Source: Streptomyces fradiae (GTDB lineage: Bacteria; Actinomycetota; Actinomycetes; Streptomycetales; Streptomycetaceae). From it: a stretch of DNA of 64,000 bases. Positions 9,358 through 18,194 of the stretch are shown here, piece after piece. A model generated the notes under the pieces. It searched no databases. It was given only the letters and a program-made list of their open reading frames with translations, and had not been told where the DNA came from. The translations under genes and the position numbers were made by a program. The stretch is from the NCBI RefSeq assembly GCF_041270065.1, contig NZ_CP065958.1, forward strand, positions 1,984,001 to 2,048,000. The letters run 5' to 3'. How positions within the stretch are numbered: the first letter of the stretch is position 1; every line of letters begins with the position of its first letter.

Positions 9358-9638
9358 GCGGAGCGAAAGGCTTGGATGGGGACGAGTAGCGTCGTAAGCA
9401 GCCATGAGCGACCCGGGGACGGTGCGAGCCCGGGGGCGAGCCCGATGTGAAGCATCACCCCGGAGCTGCCGGAAGAAAGCCGCGGGACCGTGAGGACCGC
9501 GCGGCGACTAGACCCGGCGTCGCGACCCCAATGAGGGGGCTCAGGGCGTCCGCGCCCGGGGCCAAGGAGGGTGGTACCGCGGGAGCAGTGCTCTCGTCCC
9601 TCCGGACGGAACGAGGCACATCCGCCGGAGGAAGATCG
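9358..9638 (+). promoter_or_regulatory. T-box riboswitch of ileS (translational type)
   Basis: The leader of ileS carries the T-box consensus AGGGTGGTACCGCG at 9568-9581. Its TGGT (9572-9575) would pair with the ACCA 3' end of uncharged tRNA-Ile. The antisequestrator pairs GGAGGG (9566-9571) with CCCTCC (9598-9603). The competing sequestrator pairs CCTCCGG (9599-9605) with the Shine-Dalgarno region CCGGAGG (9625-9631). There is no terminator, so control is at translation initiation, as known for actinobacterial ileS leaders. ATC at 9454-9456 (AAGCATCACC) is a plausible isoleucine specifier codon in a short stem I. The 5' limit is approximate. Confidence 0.93.
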
Positions 9639-12600
9639 ATGTCTTCGCAGTACCGCCAGGTACCCGCCCAGGTAGACCTGTCCGCGCTCGAGCACGCCGT
9701 GCTCGACTTCTGGCGCGACAACAAGGTCTTCGCCAAGACGCTTGAGCAGTCCGAGGGACGCCCGGAGTGGGTGTTCTACGAGGGCCCGCCGACGGCCAAC
9801 GGCATGCCCGGCGCCCACCACATCGAGGCCCGCGTCTTCAAGGACGTCTTCCCCCGGTTCCGCACCATGCGCGGCTACCACGTGGCCCGCAAGGCCGGCT
9901 GGGACTGCCACGGCCTCCCGGTCGAGCTCGCCGTCGAGAAGGAGCTCGGCTTCTCCGGCAAGAAGGACATCGAGGCGTACGGCATCGCCGAGTTCAACGC
10001 CAAGTGCCGCGAGTCCGTGACCCGCCACACCGACGCCTTCGCCGAGCTGACCACCCGCATGGGCTACTGGGTGGACCTCGACGACGCCTACCGCACCATG
10101 GACCCCTCGTACATCGAGTCGGTCTGGTGGTCGCTCAAGCAGATCTTCGACAAGGGCCTGCTGGTCCAGGACCACCGGGTCGCCCCCTGGTGCCCGCGCT
10201 GCGGCACCGGCCTGTCGGACCACGAGCTCGCGCAGGGCTACGAGACGGTCGTCGACCCGTCGGTGTACGTGCGCTTCCCGCTGACCTCCGGCCCGCTGGC
10301 CGGCAAGGCGGCGCTCCTGGTGTGGACGACCACCCCGTGGACCCTGGTGTCCAACACGGCCGTCGCCGCCCACCCCGAGGTGACCTATGTGGTCGCCACG
10401 GACGGCGACGAGCGTCTTGTCGTCGCCGAGCCGCTGCTCGACAAGGCGCTCGGCGAGGGCTGGGTGACCACCGGCGAGTCCTTCACCGGCAAGGACATGG
10501 AGCGCTGGACCTACGACCGCCCGTTCGAGCTGGTCGAGTTCCCCGAGCCCGCGCACTACGTGGTCAACGCCGAGTACGTGACGACCGAGGACGGTACGGG
10601 TCTGGTCCACCAGTCCCCCGCCTTCGGTGAGGACGACCTCAAGGTCTGCAAGGCCTACGGCCTGCCGATGGTCAACCCGGTCCGCCAGGACGGCACCTTC
10701 GAGGAGGAGCTGCCGCTGGTCGGCGGCGTCTTCTTCAAGAAGGCCGACGAGGCGCTGACCGCCGACCTGGACGCGCGCGGCCTGCTCTTCAAGCACATCG
10801 CGTACGAGCACAGCTACCCGCACTGCTGGCGCTGCCACACGGCCCTGCTCTACTACGCGCAGCCGTCCTGGTACATCCGCACCACCGCGGTCAAGGACCG
10901 GCTCCTCGAGGAGAACGAGAACACCAACTGGTTCCCGGACTCCGTCAAGCACGGCCGCTTCGGCGACTGGCTGAACAACAACATCGACTGGGCGCTCTCT
11001 CGCAACCGCTACTGGGGCACCCCGCTGCCGATCTGGCGCTGCGAGGACGACCACCTCACCTGCGTCGGCTCGCGCGCCGAGCTGAGCGAGCTGACCGGCG
11101 CCGACCAGTCGGGCCTGGACCCGCACCGCCCGTACATCGACGACGTCACCTTCGGCTGCACGGCGGAGGGCTGCGGGAAGACCGCGACGCGCGTGCCCGA
11201 GGTCATCGACGCCTGGTACGACTCGGGTTCGATGCCGTTCGCGCAGTACGGCTACCCGTACCAGAACAAGGAGCTGTTCGAGAGCCGCTACCCGGCGCAG
11301 TTCATCTCCGAGGCGATCGACCAGACCCGCGGCTGGTTCTACACGCTGATGGCCGTCGGCACCCTGGTCTTCGACAAGTCCAGTTACGAGAACGTGGTCT
11401 GCCTGGGCCACATCCTCGCCGAGGACGGCCGCAAGATGTCCAAGCACCTGGGCAACATCCTGCAGCCGATCCCGCTGATGGACCAGCACGGCGCCGACGC
11501 GGTGCGCTGGTTCATGGCGGCCGGCGGCTCGCCGTGGGCGGCCCGCCGGGTCGGTCACGGCACCATCCAGGAGGTCGTCCGCAAGACCCTCCTGACCTAC
11601 TGGAACACGGTCGCCTTCCAGGCGCTGTACGCCCGGACCTCCGGCTGGGCGCCGTCCGCCGCCGACCCGGCGCCGGCCGACCGCCCGGTCCTCGACCGCT
11701 GGCTGCTCGGCGAGCTGAACACGCTGGTGGCCGAGGCGACCGAGGCGATGGAGGCGTACGACACCCAGCGCACCGGCAAGCTGCTCTCGGCGTTCGTCGA
11801 CGACCTGTCGAACTGGTACGTGCGCCGCTCGCGGCGCCGGTTCTGGCAGGGCGACAAGGCGGCGCTGCGCACGCTCCACGAGGTCGTGGAGACGGTGACC
11901 CGCCTGATGGCCCCGCTGACCCCGTTCATCACCGAGCGGGTCTGGCAGGACCTGGTGGTCCCGGTCACCCCCGGCGCCCCGGAGTCGGTCCACCTGGCGA
12001 CCTGGCCGGAGCCGGACGCGGCGCTCGTCGACCCGACGCTGTCGGAGCAGATGCTGCTCGTCCGCCGCCTGGTCGAGCTGGGCCGCGCGACGCGCGCCGA
12101 GTCGGGTGTGAAGACCCGTCAGCCGCTGTCCCGCGCACTGGTCGCGGCGACCGGCTTCGCCGCGCTGTCCGAGGAGCTGCAGGCGCAGATCACCGAGGAG
12201 CTCAACGTCTCCTCGCTGGCGTCCCTGTCCGAGGTGGGCGGCTCGCTGGTCGACACGACGGCGAAGGCGAACTTCCGCGCCCTCGGCAGGCGTTTCGGCA
12301 AGGGCGTCCAGGACGTCGCCAAGGCGGTCGCCGCGGCCGACGCGGCGGCGCTCTCCCTGGCGCTGCGCGACGGCGAGGCGAGCCTGGAGGTGAACGGCGA
12401 GACGATCACCCTCACCCCCGAGGAGGTCGTCATCACCGAGACCCCCCGCGAGGGCTGGTCCGTCGCCTCCGACTCCGGCGCCACGGTCGCCCTCGACCTG
12501 GAGATCACCCCGGAGCTGCGGAAGGCGGGCCTCGCCCGCGACGCGATCCGCCTGATCCAGGAGGCCCGCAAGAACAGCGGCCTCGACGTCGCCGACCGGA

Positions 12601-12779
12601 TCGCGCTGCGCTGGACCTCCGCCTCGGCGGAGACGGTGGAGGCCCTGACGGCCCACGCGGCCCTGATCGCCGACGAGGTGCTGTCCACGGACTACGCCCA
12701 GGGCGAGGCCGACGACTCCTTCGGCGCCGCCTTCGAGGACGAGGGCCTGGCCCTCGCCTTCCGCCTCCGCAAGGCGTAG
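9639..12779 (+). CDS. ileS: isoleucyl-tRNA synthetase
   Basis: This 1046-aa class I aminoacyl-tRNA synthetase charges tRNA-Ile and edits misactivated valine. The ATP-site region reads GPPTANGMPGAHHIEARVFKD, the actinobacterial variant of the HIGH motif, and the second motif is KMSKH (EDGRKMSKHLGN, about residue 599). Between them lie the editing domain and a zinc-finger-like CPRCGTG and CWRCH. The C-terminal anticodon-binding domain contains DDLSNWYVRRSRRRFW. ATG 9639 is preceded by GGAGGA at 9627-9632 with 6-nt spacing, and this ribosome site is the one sequestered by the T-box. The gene is monocistronic, with hairpins after its stop. Confidence 0.97.
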   Translation: MSSQYRQVPAQVDLSALEHAVLDFWRDNKVFAKTLEQSEGRPEWVFYEGPPTANGMPGAHHIEARVFKDVFPRFRTMRGYHVARKAGWDCHGLPVELAVEKELGFSGKKDIEAYGIAEFNAKCRESVTRHTDAFAELTTRMGYWVDLDDAYRTMDPSYIESVWWSLKQIFDKGLLVQDHRVAPWCPRCGTGLSDHELAQGYETVVDPSVYVRFPLTSGPLAGKAALLVWTTTPWTLVSNTAVAAHPEVTYVVATDGDERLVVAEPLLDKALGEGWVTTGESFTGKDMERWTYDRPFELVEFPEPAHYVVNAEYVTTEDGTGLVHQSPAFGEDDLKVCKAYGLPMVNPVRQDGTFEEELPLVGGVFFKKADEALTADLDARGLLFKHIAYEHSYPHCWRCHTALLYYAQPSWYIRTTAVKDRLLEENENTNWFPDSVKHGRFGDWLNNNIDWALSRNRYWGTPLPIWRCEDDHLTCVGSRAELSELTGADQSGLDPHRPYIDDVTFGCTAEGCGKTATRVPEVIDAWYDSGSMPFAQYGYPYQNKELFESRYPAQFISEAIDQTRGWFYTLMAVGTLVFDKSSYENVVCLGHILAEDGRKMSKHLGNILQPIPLMDQHGADAVRWFMAAGGSPWAARRVGHGTIQEVVRKTLLTYWNTVAFQALYARTSGWAPSAADPAPADRPVLDRWLLGELNTLVAEATEAMEAYDTQRTGKLLSAFVDDLSNWYVRRSRRRFWQGDKAALRTLHEVVETVTRLMAPLTPFITERVWQDLVVPVTPGAPESVHLATWPEPDAALVDPTLSEQMLLVRRLVELGRATRAESGVKTRQPLSRALVAATGFAALSEELQAQITEELNVSSLASLSEVGGSLVDTTAKANFRALGRRFGKGVQDVAKAVAAADAAALSLALRDGEASLEVNGETITLTPEEVVITETPREGWSVASDSGATVALDLEITPELRKAGLARDAIRLIQEARKNSGLDVADRIALRWTSASAETVEALTAHAALIADEVLSTDYAQGEADDSFGAAFEDEGLALAFRLRKA

Positions 12780-12789
12780 CACCGCGCTG

Positions 12790-12823
12790 AAGGGCCCGGC
12801 TCCCGCACGGGGGCCGGGCCCTT
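12790..12823 (+). terminator. hairpin terminator after ileS
   Basis: AAGGGCCCGGC (12790-12800) pairs perfectly with GCCGGGCCCTT (12813-12823), starting 10 nt after the ileS stop. Inner TCCC/GGGG pairs may extend the stem. Confidence 0.85.
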
Positions 12824-12864
12824 CGTCGTACCGGACTCGCCTTCGTACGACCGCGGGGAACGCC

Positions 12865-12900
12865 GAAGGGCCGGCCCCCGGAAACGGGAGCCGGCCCTTC
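12865..12900. terminator. hairpin terminator between ileS and divIVA (convergent)
   Basis: A 16-bp stem (12865-12880 with 12885-12900) with one C-A mismatch is closed by a GAAA tetraloop. It lies 50 nt beyond the divIVA stop on the minus strand and also downstream of ileS, so it can act on both transcripts. Confidence 0.85.
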
Positions 12901-12949
12901 AGGACTGCCGACGACGGCTACGCGTTCAACACGCGTTGATCCGCCGGCC

Positions 12950-14014
12950 TCAGTTGTCGTCCTCGTCGATGAGGAAGCCGCGCATCGGCGCCGGGGCCTG
13001 CTGCATCGGCTGCGGGGCCTGCGGACGGACCGGGGCCATCGGCTGGGTCATCGCCGGGGTCATCTGCTGCTGACCGCCGTACGACGGGGCGCCGCCCATC
13101 GGGCCGTTGCCACCGTAGGACGGGGCACCGGCGCCGGCCGGAGCCATCGACGGGGACGGCGGCAGGGACGCGGCGGCCGGGGTGCGCGGCGGGGCCAGCG
13201 AGTCGTCGGCCTGGGTCTCCAGCTGACGCAGCTGGGACTCGAGGTACGACTTCAGGCGGGTCCGGTACTCACGCTCGAAGCCCCGCAGGTCCTCGACCTT
13301 GCGCTCGAGGGTGGCGCGGGCGGACTCCAGGGAGCCCATCGCGACGCGGTGCTTCTCCTGCGCGTCCCGCTCCAGGGCGTCGGCCTTGGCGCGGGCGTCC
13401 CGCTCCAGGCCCTCGGCGCGCGAGCGCGCCTCGCCGACGATCTTGTTGGCCTCGGAACGGGCCTCCGCGATCGCCTGGTCGGCGGTCTGCTGCGCGAGCG
13501 ACAGGACGCGCGCGGCGCTGTCGCCGCCGGGGCCCTGCGGCGCGGGCGCCATCTGCTGCTGCTGCGGGTGACCCATGGGGCCGCCCTGCATCGGACCGGG
13601 ACCCATCGGGCCGCCCTGCATCGGGCCGGGGCCCATGGGGCCGCCCTGCATGGGGCCGCCCTGCATCGGGCCGGCGGGCAGCGCGGGGGCACCGGAGGGC
13701 AGCTGCGGCGGGCCCTGCATGGGGCCCTGCTGCTGCGCCGGCGGTCCGGATATGGCGGCGGGCACGGGAGCGCCGGGACCGACGGGACGATCCTGCGGCT
13801 CCGGGGGCTTGCGCATGCCCTGCTGCTGGTTCTGCGCGGCGGCACGGGTCGCGGCGGCCAGCTTGGCGCGCAGGTCCTCGTTCTCGCGGAGCAGTCGGGT
13901 CAGTTCGGCTTCGACCTCGTCGAGGAAGGCATCGACCTCGTCCTCGTCATAGCCTTCTCGAAGGCGGACGGTCGTGAACTGCTTGTTCCGCACGTCCTCG
14001 GGGGTCAGCGGCAT
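12950..14014 (-). CDS. divIVA: DivIVA, polar growth (polarisome) protein
   Basis: DivIVA is the cytoskeletal protein that marks hyphal tips and directs apical wall growth. The 354-aa product begins with the conserved lipid-binding domain MPLTPEDVRNKQF...LREGYDEDEVDAFLDEVE, followed by a first coiled coil. A central low-complexity linker (about residues 75-170) is rich in Pro, Gln, Gly and Met, with repeated GPMQGG/GPMGPG units. A long second coiled coil follows (about 170-275, AEGLERDARAKADALERDAQEK). The C-terminal tail is again Gly/Pro/Gln-rich and ends EDDN. ATG 14014 has an AGGTGAAG ribosome site. It is the last gene of the dcw-linked series. Confidence 0.96.
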   Translation of the reverse strand: MPLTPEDVRNKQFTTVRLREGYDEDEVDAFLDEVEAELTRLLRENEDLRAKLAAATRAAAQNQQQGMRKPPEPQDRPVGPGAPVPAAISGPPAQQQGPMQGPPQLPSGAPALPAGPMQGGPMQGGPMGPGPMQGGPMGPGPMQGGPMGHPQQQQMAPAPQGPGGDSAARVLSLAQQTADQAIAEARSEANKIVGEARSRAEGLERDARAKADALERDAQEKHRVAMGSLESARATLERKVEDLRGFEREYRTRLKSYLESQLRQLETQADDSLAPPRTPAAASLPPSPSMAPAGAGAPSYGGNGPMGGAPSYGGQQQMTPAMTQPMAPVRPQAPQPMQQAPAPMRGFLIDEDDN

Positions 14015-14081
14015 CTCTTCTTCACCTCTACGTAGTCGTCGGCAGTCGGCAAGACCGTATCGTCCACAGTTCCCTCCACCA

Positions 14082-14372
14082 TCACCTCGCGAAGCCGCTG
14101 ACGACGGAGATCAGGATGTAGACGATGATCATCAGAACGAAGAAGGACAGGTCGAGTGCCACGCCCCCGAGGCGCAGCGGCGGGATGAGCCGCCGCAGAA
14201 GCTTGAGCGGTGGATCGGTCACAGTGTAGGTGGCCTCGAGGACCACCACCATCGCCTTGCCGGGTTGCCATGACCGGGCGAACTGGAAGACGTAGTCCAT
14301 GACCAGCCGGAAGATCAGAAGGACGAGGAAGCACATCAGCGCGATGTAGACCACCTGCAGTGCGACGCCCAT
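14082..14372 (-). CDS. yggT: YggT-family membrane protein
   Basis: This 96-aa integral membrane protein has two hydrophobic regions: residues 1-28 (GVALQVVYIALMCFLVLLIF) and the C-terminal third (LGGVALDLSFFVLMIIVYIL). Between them is the conserved DPPLKLLRRLIPPLRLGG. YggT proteins sit beside sepF in Gram-positive dcw clusters and have been linked to osmotic tolerance and division, but their biochemical role is not settled. The conserved position between sepF and divIVA supports a link to septation or tip growth. Confidence 0.9.
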   Translation of the reverse strand: MGVALQVVYIALMCFLVLLIFRLVMDYVFQFARSWQPGKAMVVVLEATYTVTDPPLKLLRRLIPPLRLGGVALDLSFFVLMIIVYILISVVSGFAR

Positions 14373-14453
14373 CCCGCGGTTCCCTCTCCCCTGGTTCTCG
14401 TGCTCTCACTTGTCCGGCCGCTCCCGCGGCCGGCCGTTCTCGGTCTCGTGTTC

Positions 14454-15074
14454 TCAGCTCTGGTTGAAGAATCCGCCCTCTGCGATGCGGGCCTTGTCCT
14501 CCGCCGTGACATCGACGTTAGCAGGCGACAACAGGAACACCTTCTGCGTCACTCGCTCAATGCTGCCATGGAGCCCGAACACGAGTCCGGCGGCAAAGTC
14601 GACAAGTCGCTTCGCGTCGGTGTCGTCCATCTCCGTGAGATTCATGATCACCGGGGTGCCTTCACGGAAGTGTTCCCCGATGGTACGGGCCTCGTTGTAG
14701 GTCCGCGGGTGCAGCGTGGTGATGCGGTAGGGCTCCCGCTCGGACACGACCTTGGGCATGATCACCGGTGCGTTCTTCTCCAGGCTCGGACGTTCGGGTG
14801 TGATGGATGCCACGGGGGCAATTCGGGCAGGACGTCCGCTTTCCGCGTGTACCGGTACAGACTGAGCGACGGGCTCGCGCGGAGCGGGCGGCTGCACGAC
14901 CCGCACCGGCTCCTCCCGCTCGATCTGCCGAGGGGGCTGGTGGCGCCGGTCGCGCTCGGGCTCCGGCTCCAGCTCGGGTTCGAAGTCGTCGTCGGGATCG
15001 AATCCCCGGCCGTCGTAGCCATCGTCCTCCACGAGGCCGAGGTAGACCGCCATCTTGCGCATCGCGCCGGCCAT
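14454..15074 (-). CDS. sepF: SepF cell-division protein
   Basis: SepF binds FtsZ and tethers the Z-ring to the membrane; actinobacteria lack FtsA and depend on it. The 206-aa product starts [22 protein letters not shown], with an amphipathic N-terminal helix for membrane binding. A charged, proline-containing linker follows (about residues 25-105), then the globular SepF domain ([22 protein letters not shown]... to [12 protein letters not shown]). ATG 15074 is chosen over upstream in-frame starts because GGAGGA lies 8 nt upstream and the amphipathic helix then sits at the N terminus. It probably shares a transcript with yggT. Confidence 0.95.
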   Translation of the reverse strand: MAGAMRKMAVYLGLVEDDGYDGRGFDPDDDFEPELEPEPERDRRHQPPRQIEREEPVRVVQPPAPREPVAQSVPVHAESGRPARIAPVASITPERPSLEKNAPVIMPKVVSEREPYRITTLHPRTYNEARTIGEHFREGTPVIMNLTEMDDTDAKRLVDFAAGLVFGLHGSIERVTQKVFLLSPANVDVTAEDKARIAEGGFFNQS

Positions 15075-15211
15075 TCTCTGCATCCTCCGCTCAGTGGTGG
15101 ATCGCCTAACCGAATGTCGCAGTGTCACCAAGTGCCCGCGATCCACGGGTCCCCCCGCCTGCTCGGCGGAATGACCATATTTTCTGCTGTGGTCCGACTT
15201 GCTTCGCGACG

Positions 15212-15949
15212 TTACCCGAGCTTCGGGCGGACTCCGAGTACCGCCGTACCGATGCGTACGTGTGTCGCCCCGGCCGCCACGGCCTCTTCGAGGTCCGCAC
15301 TCATCCCTGCTGACACCATGTTCGCAGTTGGACGGGTCGCGCGCAGGACAGTCGACAAATCCATCAGCCGGTCGAACGCCGCGCGTTGCCGGCCCGCGAA
15401 CGGGCCTGCCAGCGGCGCGACCGTCATCAGTCCGTCGAGCCGCAGTCCGGGAGCGGCGTCCACCGCGGCGGCCAACTCCTCGATCCCGTCCGGGGCGATC
15501 CCGCCGCGGTCGCCCCGCTCGCCGGCCTCGGCGTCGAGGGCGACCTGGATCAGACAGCCGAGTTCACGTTCCGCCTTCTCCGCGGCCGCGGAGAGAGAGG
15601 AAACGAGCTTCAACCGGTCGACGGACTGCACCACATCGGCATAACCCACCACGGAACGGACCTTGTTGGTCTGCAGCTGGCCCACGAAGTGCCAGCTGAG
15701 GTCCAGGTCCGCGCAGGCCGCGGCCTTGGGGGCGGCGTCCTGGTCGCGGTTCTCCGCCACGTGCCGCACCCCGAGTTCGTGCAGGAGCCGAACGTCGCTC
15801 GCGGGGTAGGTCTTGGTGACCACGATCAGGGTCACCTCGTCCCGCGCCCGTCCGGCGGCGGCGCACGCGGCGGCGATGCGCTCCTCCACCCGGGCGAGGT
15901 TGGCGGCGAGTTCGGCCTTGCGGTCGGCCAGGTCGGTCAGGTCGGTCAT
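15212..15949 (-). CDS. yggS: YggS/PLPBP-family pyridoxal phosphate homeostasis protein
   Basis: This 245-aa single-domain PLP-binding protein has the fold of alanine racemase's N-terminal barrel but no known catalytic activity; the family maintains free PLP levels. The PLP lysine is in [13 protein letters not shown]. Other conserved elements are [37 protein letters not shown] and [30 protein letters not shown] 15949 lies 8 nt past the pgeF stop. The ftsZ-pgeF-yggS-sepF order is conserved in actinobacteria. Confidence 0.93.
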   Translation of the reverse strand: MTDLTDLADRKAELAANLARVEERIAAACAAAGRARDEVTLIVVTKTYPASDVRLLHELGVRHVAENRDQDAAPKAAACADLDLSWHFVGQLQTNKVRSVVGYADVVQSVDRLKLVSSLSAAAEKAERELGCLIQVALDAEAGERGDRGGIAPDGIEELAAAVDAAPGLRLDGLMTVAPLAGPFAGRQRAAFDRLMDLSTVLRATRPTANMVSAGMSADLEEAVAAGATHVRIGTAVLGVRPKLG

Positions 15950-15957
15950 GTCTCTTC

Positions 15958-16695
15958 TCAGCTCAACCAGACATATCCCGCGAGTCGCCCCGTGGTGCGG
16001 TCGCGGCGGTACGAGTAGTGGTCACCGGACTCCAGGGTGCAGACCCCGGCGTCCGAGACGTCCGCGACTCCGAGCCGGGCGAGCTGGGCGTGCACGCCGG
16101 CGGCCACGTCGACGGCCGGAGTCCCCCAGGAGGTCTCGGCGTAGGCGGCCGGTTCGACCGCGGCCACCTCGGCGCGCATCGCCTCGGGCACCTCGTAACA
16201 GCGGCCGCAGACCGAGGGTCCGGTGCGGGCGGTGATCCGGGCCGGGTCGGCGCCGAGCTCGGTCATCGCCGCGACGGCGGCGGGCACGACGCCCGCCACC
16301 ATGCCGGGCCGGCCCGCGTGGGCGGCGGCCGCGACCCCGGCGACCGGGTCGGCGAGCAGGACCGGGACGCAGTCCGCGGTCAGCACCGCGAGGGCGAGCC
16401 CGCGGGTGGCGGTGACCACAGCGTCGACCGAGGGGATCTCCCCCTGCGACGCCCGGTCCCACGGTCCGTCGACCACGGCCACCCCGGCGCCGTGCACCTG
16501 GTTCATCCAGACCACCCGCGCCGGGTCGAGCCCGAGCTCCTTCGCCGTCAGGGTCCGGTTGGCCAGGACCGCCGCGGGCTCGTCGCCCACGGCGCCGCCG
16601 AGGTTGAGCTCCTCGTACGGAACGGCGCTCACCCCGCCCCACCGGTCGGTGAAGGCGAAGTGCGCGCCGCTCGTCTCGAAACGCTGCCCTATCAA
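15958..16695 (-). CDS. pgeF: PgeF/YfiH-family laccase-domain protein (peptidoglycan editing factor)
   Basis: This 245-aa protein belongs to the multicopper-oxidase-unrelated YfiH family, formerly called laccase-domain proteins. In E. coli the member edits mis-incorporated L-Ser in peptidoglycan precursors; others act as purine nucleoside phosphorylases. The metal site is seen in NQVHGAGVAVVD, TADCVPVLLAD and AAHAGRPGMVAGVV, with the conserved GPSVCGRCYEVP further on. The first codon used is TTG 16695, 4 nt after the ftsZ stop; an in-frame stop just upstream rules out a longer product. The role next to ftsZ is consistent with wall quality control. Confidence 0.88.
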   Translation of the reverse strand: MIGQRFETSGAHFAFTDRWGGVSAVPYEELNLGGAVGDEPAAVLANRTLTAKELGLDPARVVWMNQVHGAGVAVVDGPWDRASQGEIPSVDAVVTATRGLALAVLTADCVPVLLADPVAGVAAAAHAGRPGMVAGVVPAAVAAMTELGADPARITARTGPSVCGRCYEVPEAMRAEVAAVEPAAYAETSWGTPAVDVAAGVHAQLARLGVADVSDAGVCTLESGDHYSYRRDRTTGRLAGYVWLS

Positions 16696-16699
16696 CGTG

Positions 16700-17914
16700 T
16701 CACTTCAGGAAGTCCGGGACATCCAGCTCTTCGGCCTGGGTGTCCGCGTACGGGCGGGCCGGGGGAACCACCGGCGGCGCGACGGGCGGCAGCGAGCTCT
16801 CGCCGACGGCCGGCGCGGGCTCGACCGGGGCGGCCGGCTCCTCGCGCGGGGTCACCGTGCCCAGGCCGCCGAGCGGGCGGGCGGTCTCGGTGATGCGGGG
16901 GGCCGGGGCCGGCTCCTCGCGCTTGGCGGAGGCCGAGCCGATGATGTTGTCGCGGCGGGCCGGCGGCTGACCGCCGTCGAAGCCGGCCGCGATCACGGTG
17001 ACCCGGACCTCGTCGCCGAGGGCGTCGTCGATGACGGCGCCGAAGATGATGTTCGCCTCGGGGTGGGCGGCCTCGCTCACCAGCTGGGCGGCCTCGTTGA
17101 TCTCGAAGAGACCGAGATCGCTGCCGCCGGAGATGGACAGCAGCACGCCGCGGGCGCCGTCGATGGACGCCTCCAGGAGCGGCGAGGAGATCGCCATCTC
17201 AGCGGCGGCCACGGCGCGGTCGTCGCCGCGGGCGGAGCCGATGCCCATGAGGGCGGAACCGGCCTCGGACATGACCGACTTGACGTCGGCGAAGTCGAGG
17301 TTGATCAGACCCGGGGTGGTGATGAGGTCGGTGATGCCCTGGACACCGCTGAGGAGCACCTGGTCGGCCGACTTGAAGGCGTCGAGCACGGAGACCTGGC
17401 GGTCCGAGATCGAGAGCAGCCGGTCGTTGGGGATGACGATGAGGGTGTCGACCTCTTCGCGGAGCTCGGCGATGCCGTCCTCCGCCTGGTTGGCGCGACG
17501 GCGGCCCTCGAAGGTGAACGGGCGGGTGACCACGCCGATCGTGAGGGCGCCGAGCGAGCGCGCGATGTTGGCGACGACGGGCGCGCCGCCGGTGCCGGTG
17601 CCGCCGCCCTCGCCGGCGGTGACGAAGACCATGTCGGCCCCCTTGAGGACCTCCTCGATCTCCTCGCGGTGGTCCTCTGCCGCCTTGCGGCCGACGGCCG
17701 GGTTGGCCCCGGCCCCCAGGCCGCGGGTCAGTTCACGGCCGACGTCGAGCTTGACGTCGGCGTCGCTCATCAACAGCGCCTGCGCGTCGGTGTTGATGGC
17801 GATGAACTCGACGCCCTTGAGACCGACCTCGATCATTCGGTTGATGGCATTGACACCACCGCCGCCGACACCGATGACCTTGATGACTGCGAGGTAGTTC
17901 TGCGGTGCTGCCAC
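16700..17914 (-). CDS. ftsZ: cell division GTPase FtsZ
   Basis: FtsZ is the tubulin homologue that forms the septal ring. The 404-aa protein has the nucleotide-binding start [16 protein letters not shown], the tubulin signature [15 protein letters not shown], the T7 loop region [14 protein letters not shown], and the C-terminal partner-binding peptide ELDVPDFLK at the very end. The start is GTG 17914 ([15 protein letters not shown]), with AGAGG 8 nt upstream. The 280-nt upstream region holds a strong promoter candidate and an inverted repeat, fitting the known developmental control of ftsZ in sporulating hyphae. Confidence 0.98.
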   Translation of the reverse strand: MAAPQNYLAVIKVIGVGGGGVNAINRMIEVGLKGVEFIAINTDAQALLMSDADVKLDVGRELTRGLGAGANPAVGRKAAEDHREEIEEVLKGADMVFVTAGEGGGTGTGGAPVVANIARSLGALTIGVVTRPFTFEGRRRANQAEDGIAELREEVDTLIVIPNDRLLSISDRQVSVLDAFKSADQVLLSGVQGITDLITTPGLINLDFADVKSVMSEAGSALMGIGSARGDDRAVAAAEMAISSPLLEASIDGARGVLLSISGGSDLGLFEINEAAQLVSEAAHPEANIIFGAVIDDALGDEVRVTVIAAGFDGGQPPARRDNIIGSASAKREEPAPAPRITETARPLGGLGTVTPREEPAAPVEPAPAVGESSLPPVAPPVVPPARPYADTQAEELDVPDFLK

Positions 17915-18013
17915 GTCGAAGGCCTCTCGCCTCGAGTTACGTGTCGCCGCTTCGCGGTGGTTGACGCGTCGCGACGACGGATGCCGATTGGGACGGTCCA
18001 TGACGCCGACCCA

Positions 18014-18038
18014 AACCCTAACGTTGAAGTTTAGGGTT
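18014..18038. promoter_or_regulatory. inverted repeat upstream of ftsZ (possible operator)
   Basis: AACCCTAA (18014-18021) and TTAGGGTT (18031-18038) form an 8-bp inverted repeat with a 9-nt spacer. It is unusually AT-rich for this DNA. It lies between the predicted promoter at 18075-18104 and the ftsZ start, about 100 bp before the GTG, where a bound regulator or an mRNA stem could act. I do not recognise the cognate regulator. Confidence 0.55.
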
Positions 18039-18074
18039 ACCAGTGTCTCTGTTCGCTGGACTCTTCCGAACAGG

Positions 18075-18104
18075 ACACTAAGTCGACAAGTGGCGCACGT
18101 TCAA
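18075..18104 (-). promoter_or_regulatory. ftsZ promoter candidate (-35 TTGAAC, -10 TAGTGT)
   Basis: On the minus strand TTGAAC (18104-18099) and TAGTGT (18080-18075) are spaced 18 nt apart, close to the vegetative sigma consensus. Several ftsZ promoters, one of them developmentally controlled, are known in S. coelicolor in the equivalent gap. The start point would be near 18068. Confidence 0.6.
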
Positions 18105-18194
18105 CGAACACGCCGAACCTCCCGTTTTTCTTTTCACCCTATGTGATCACCCGTAGCGCTGGCCAACCAGGGTGCTGGCCAGCGGTGATGAGCG

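Noticed and set aside
9222..12782. Long minus-strand open frame opposite ileS
   Set aside because: In GC-rich DNA the antisense frames of real genes often stay open. The product is low-complexity (Ala/Arg/Gly/Val-rich) with no motif, and ileS on the + strand is unambiguous.
12919..12937. ACGCGTT direct repeat after divIVA
   Set aside because: Two copies 11 nt apart in ordinary GC-rich sequence between a stop codon and a terminator; too short to support a function.
13560..13680. Repeated DNA units resembling a CRISPR-like or satellite repeat
   Set aside because: The repeats are in frame and encode the GPMQGG/GPMGPG linker of DivIVA; there are no spacers of constant length.
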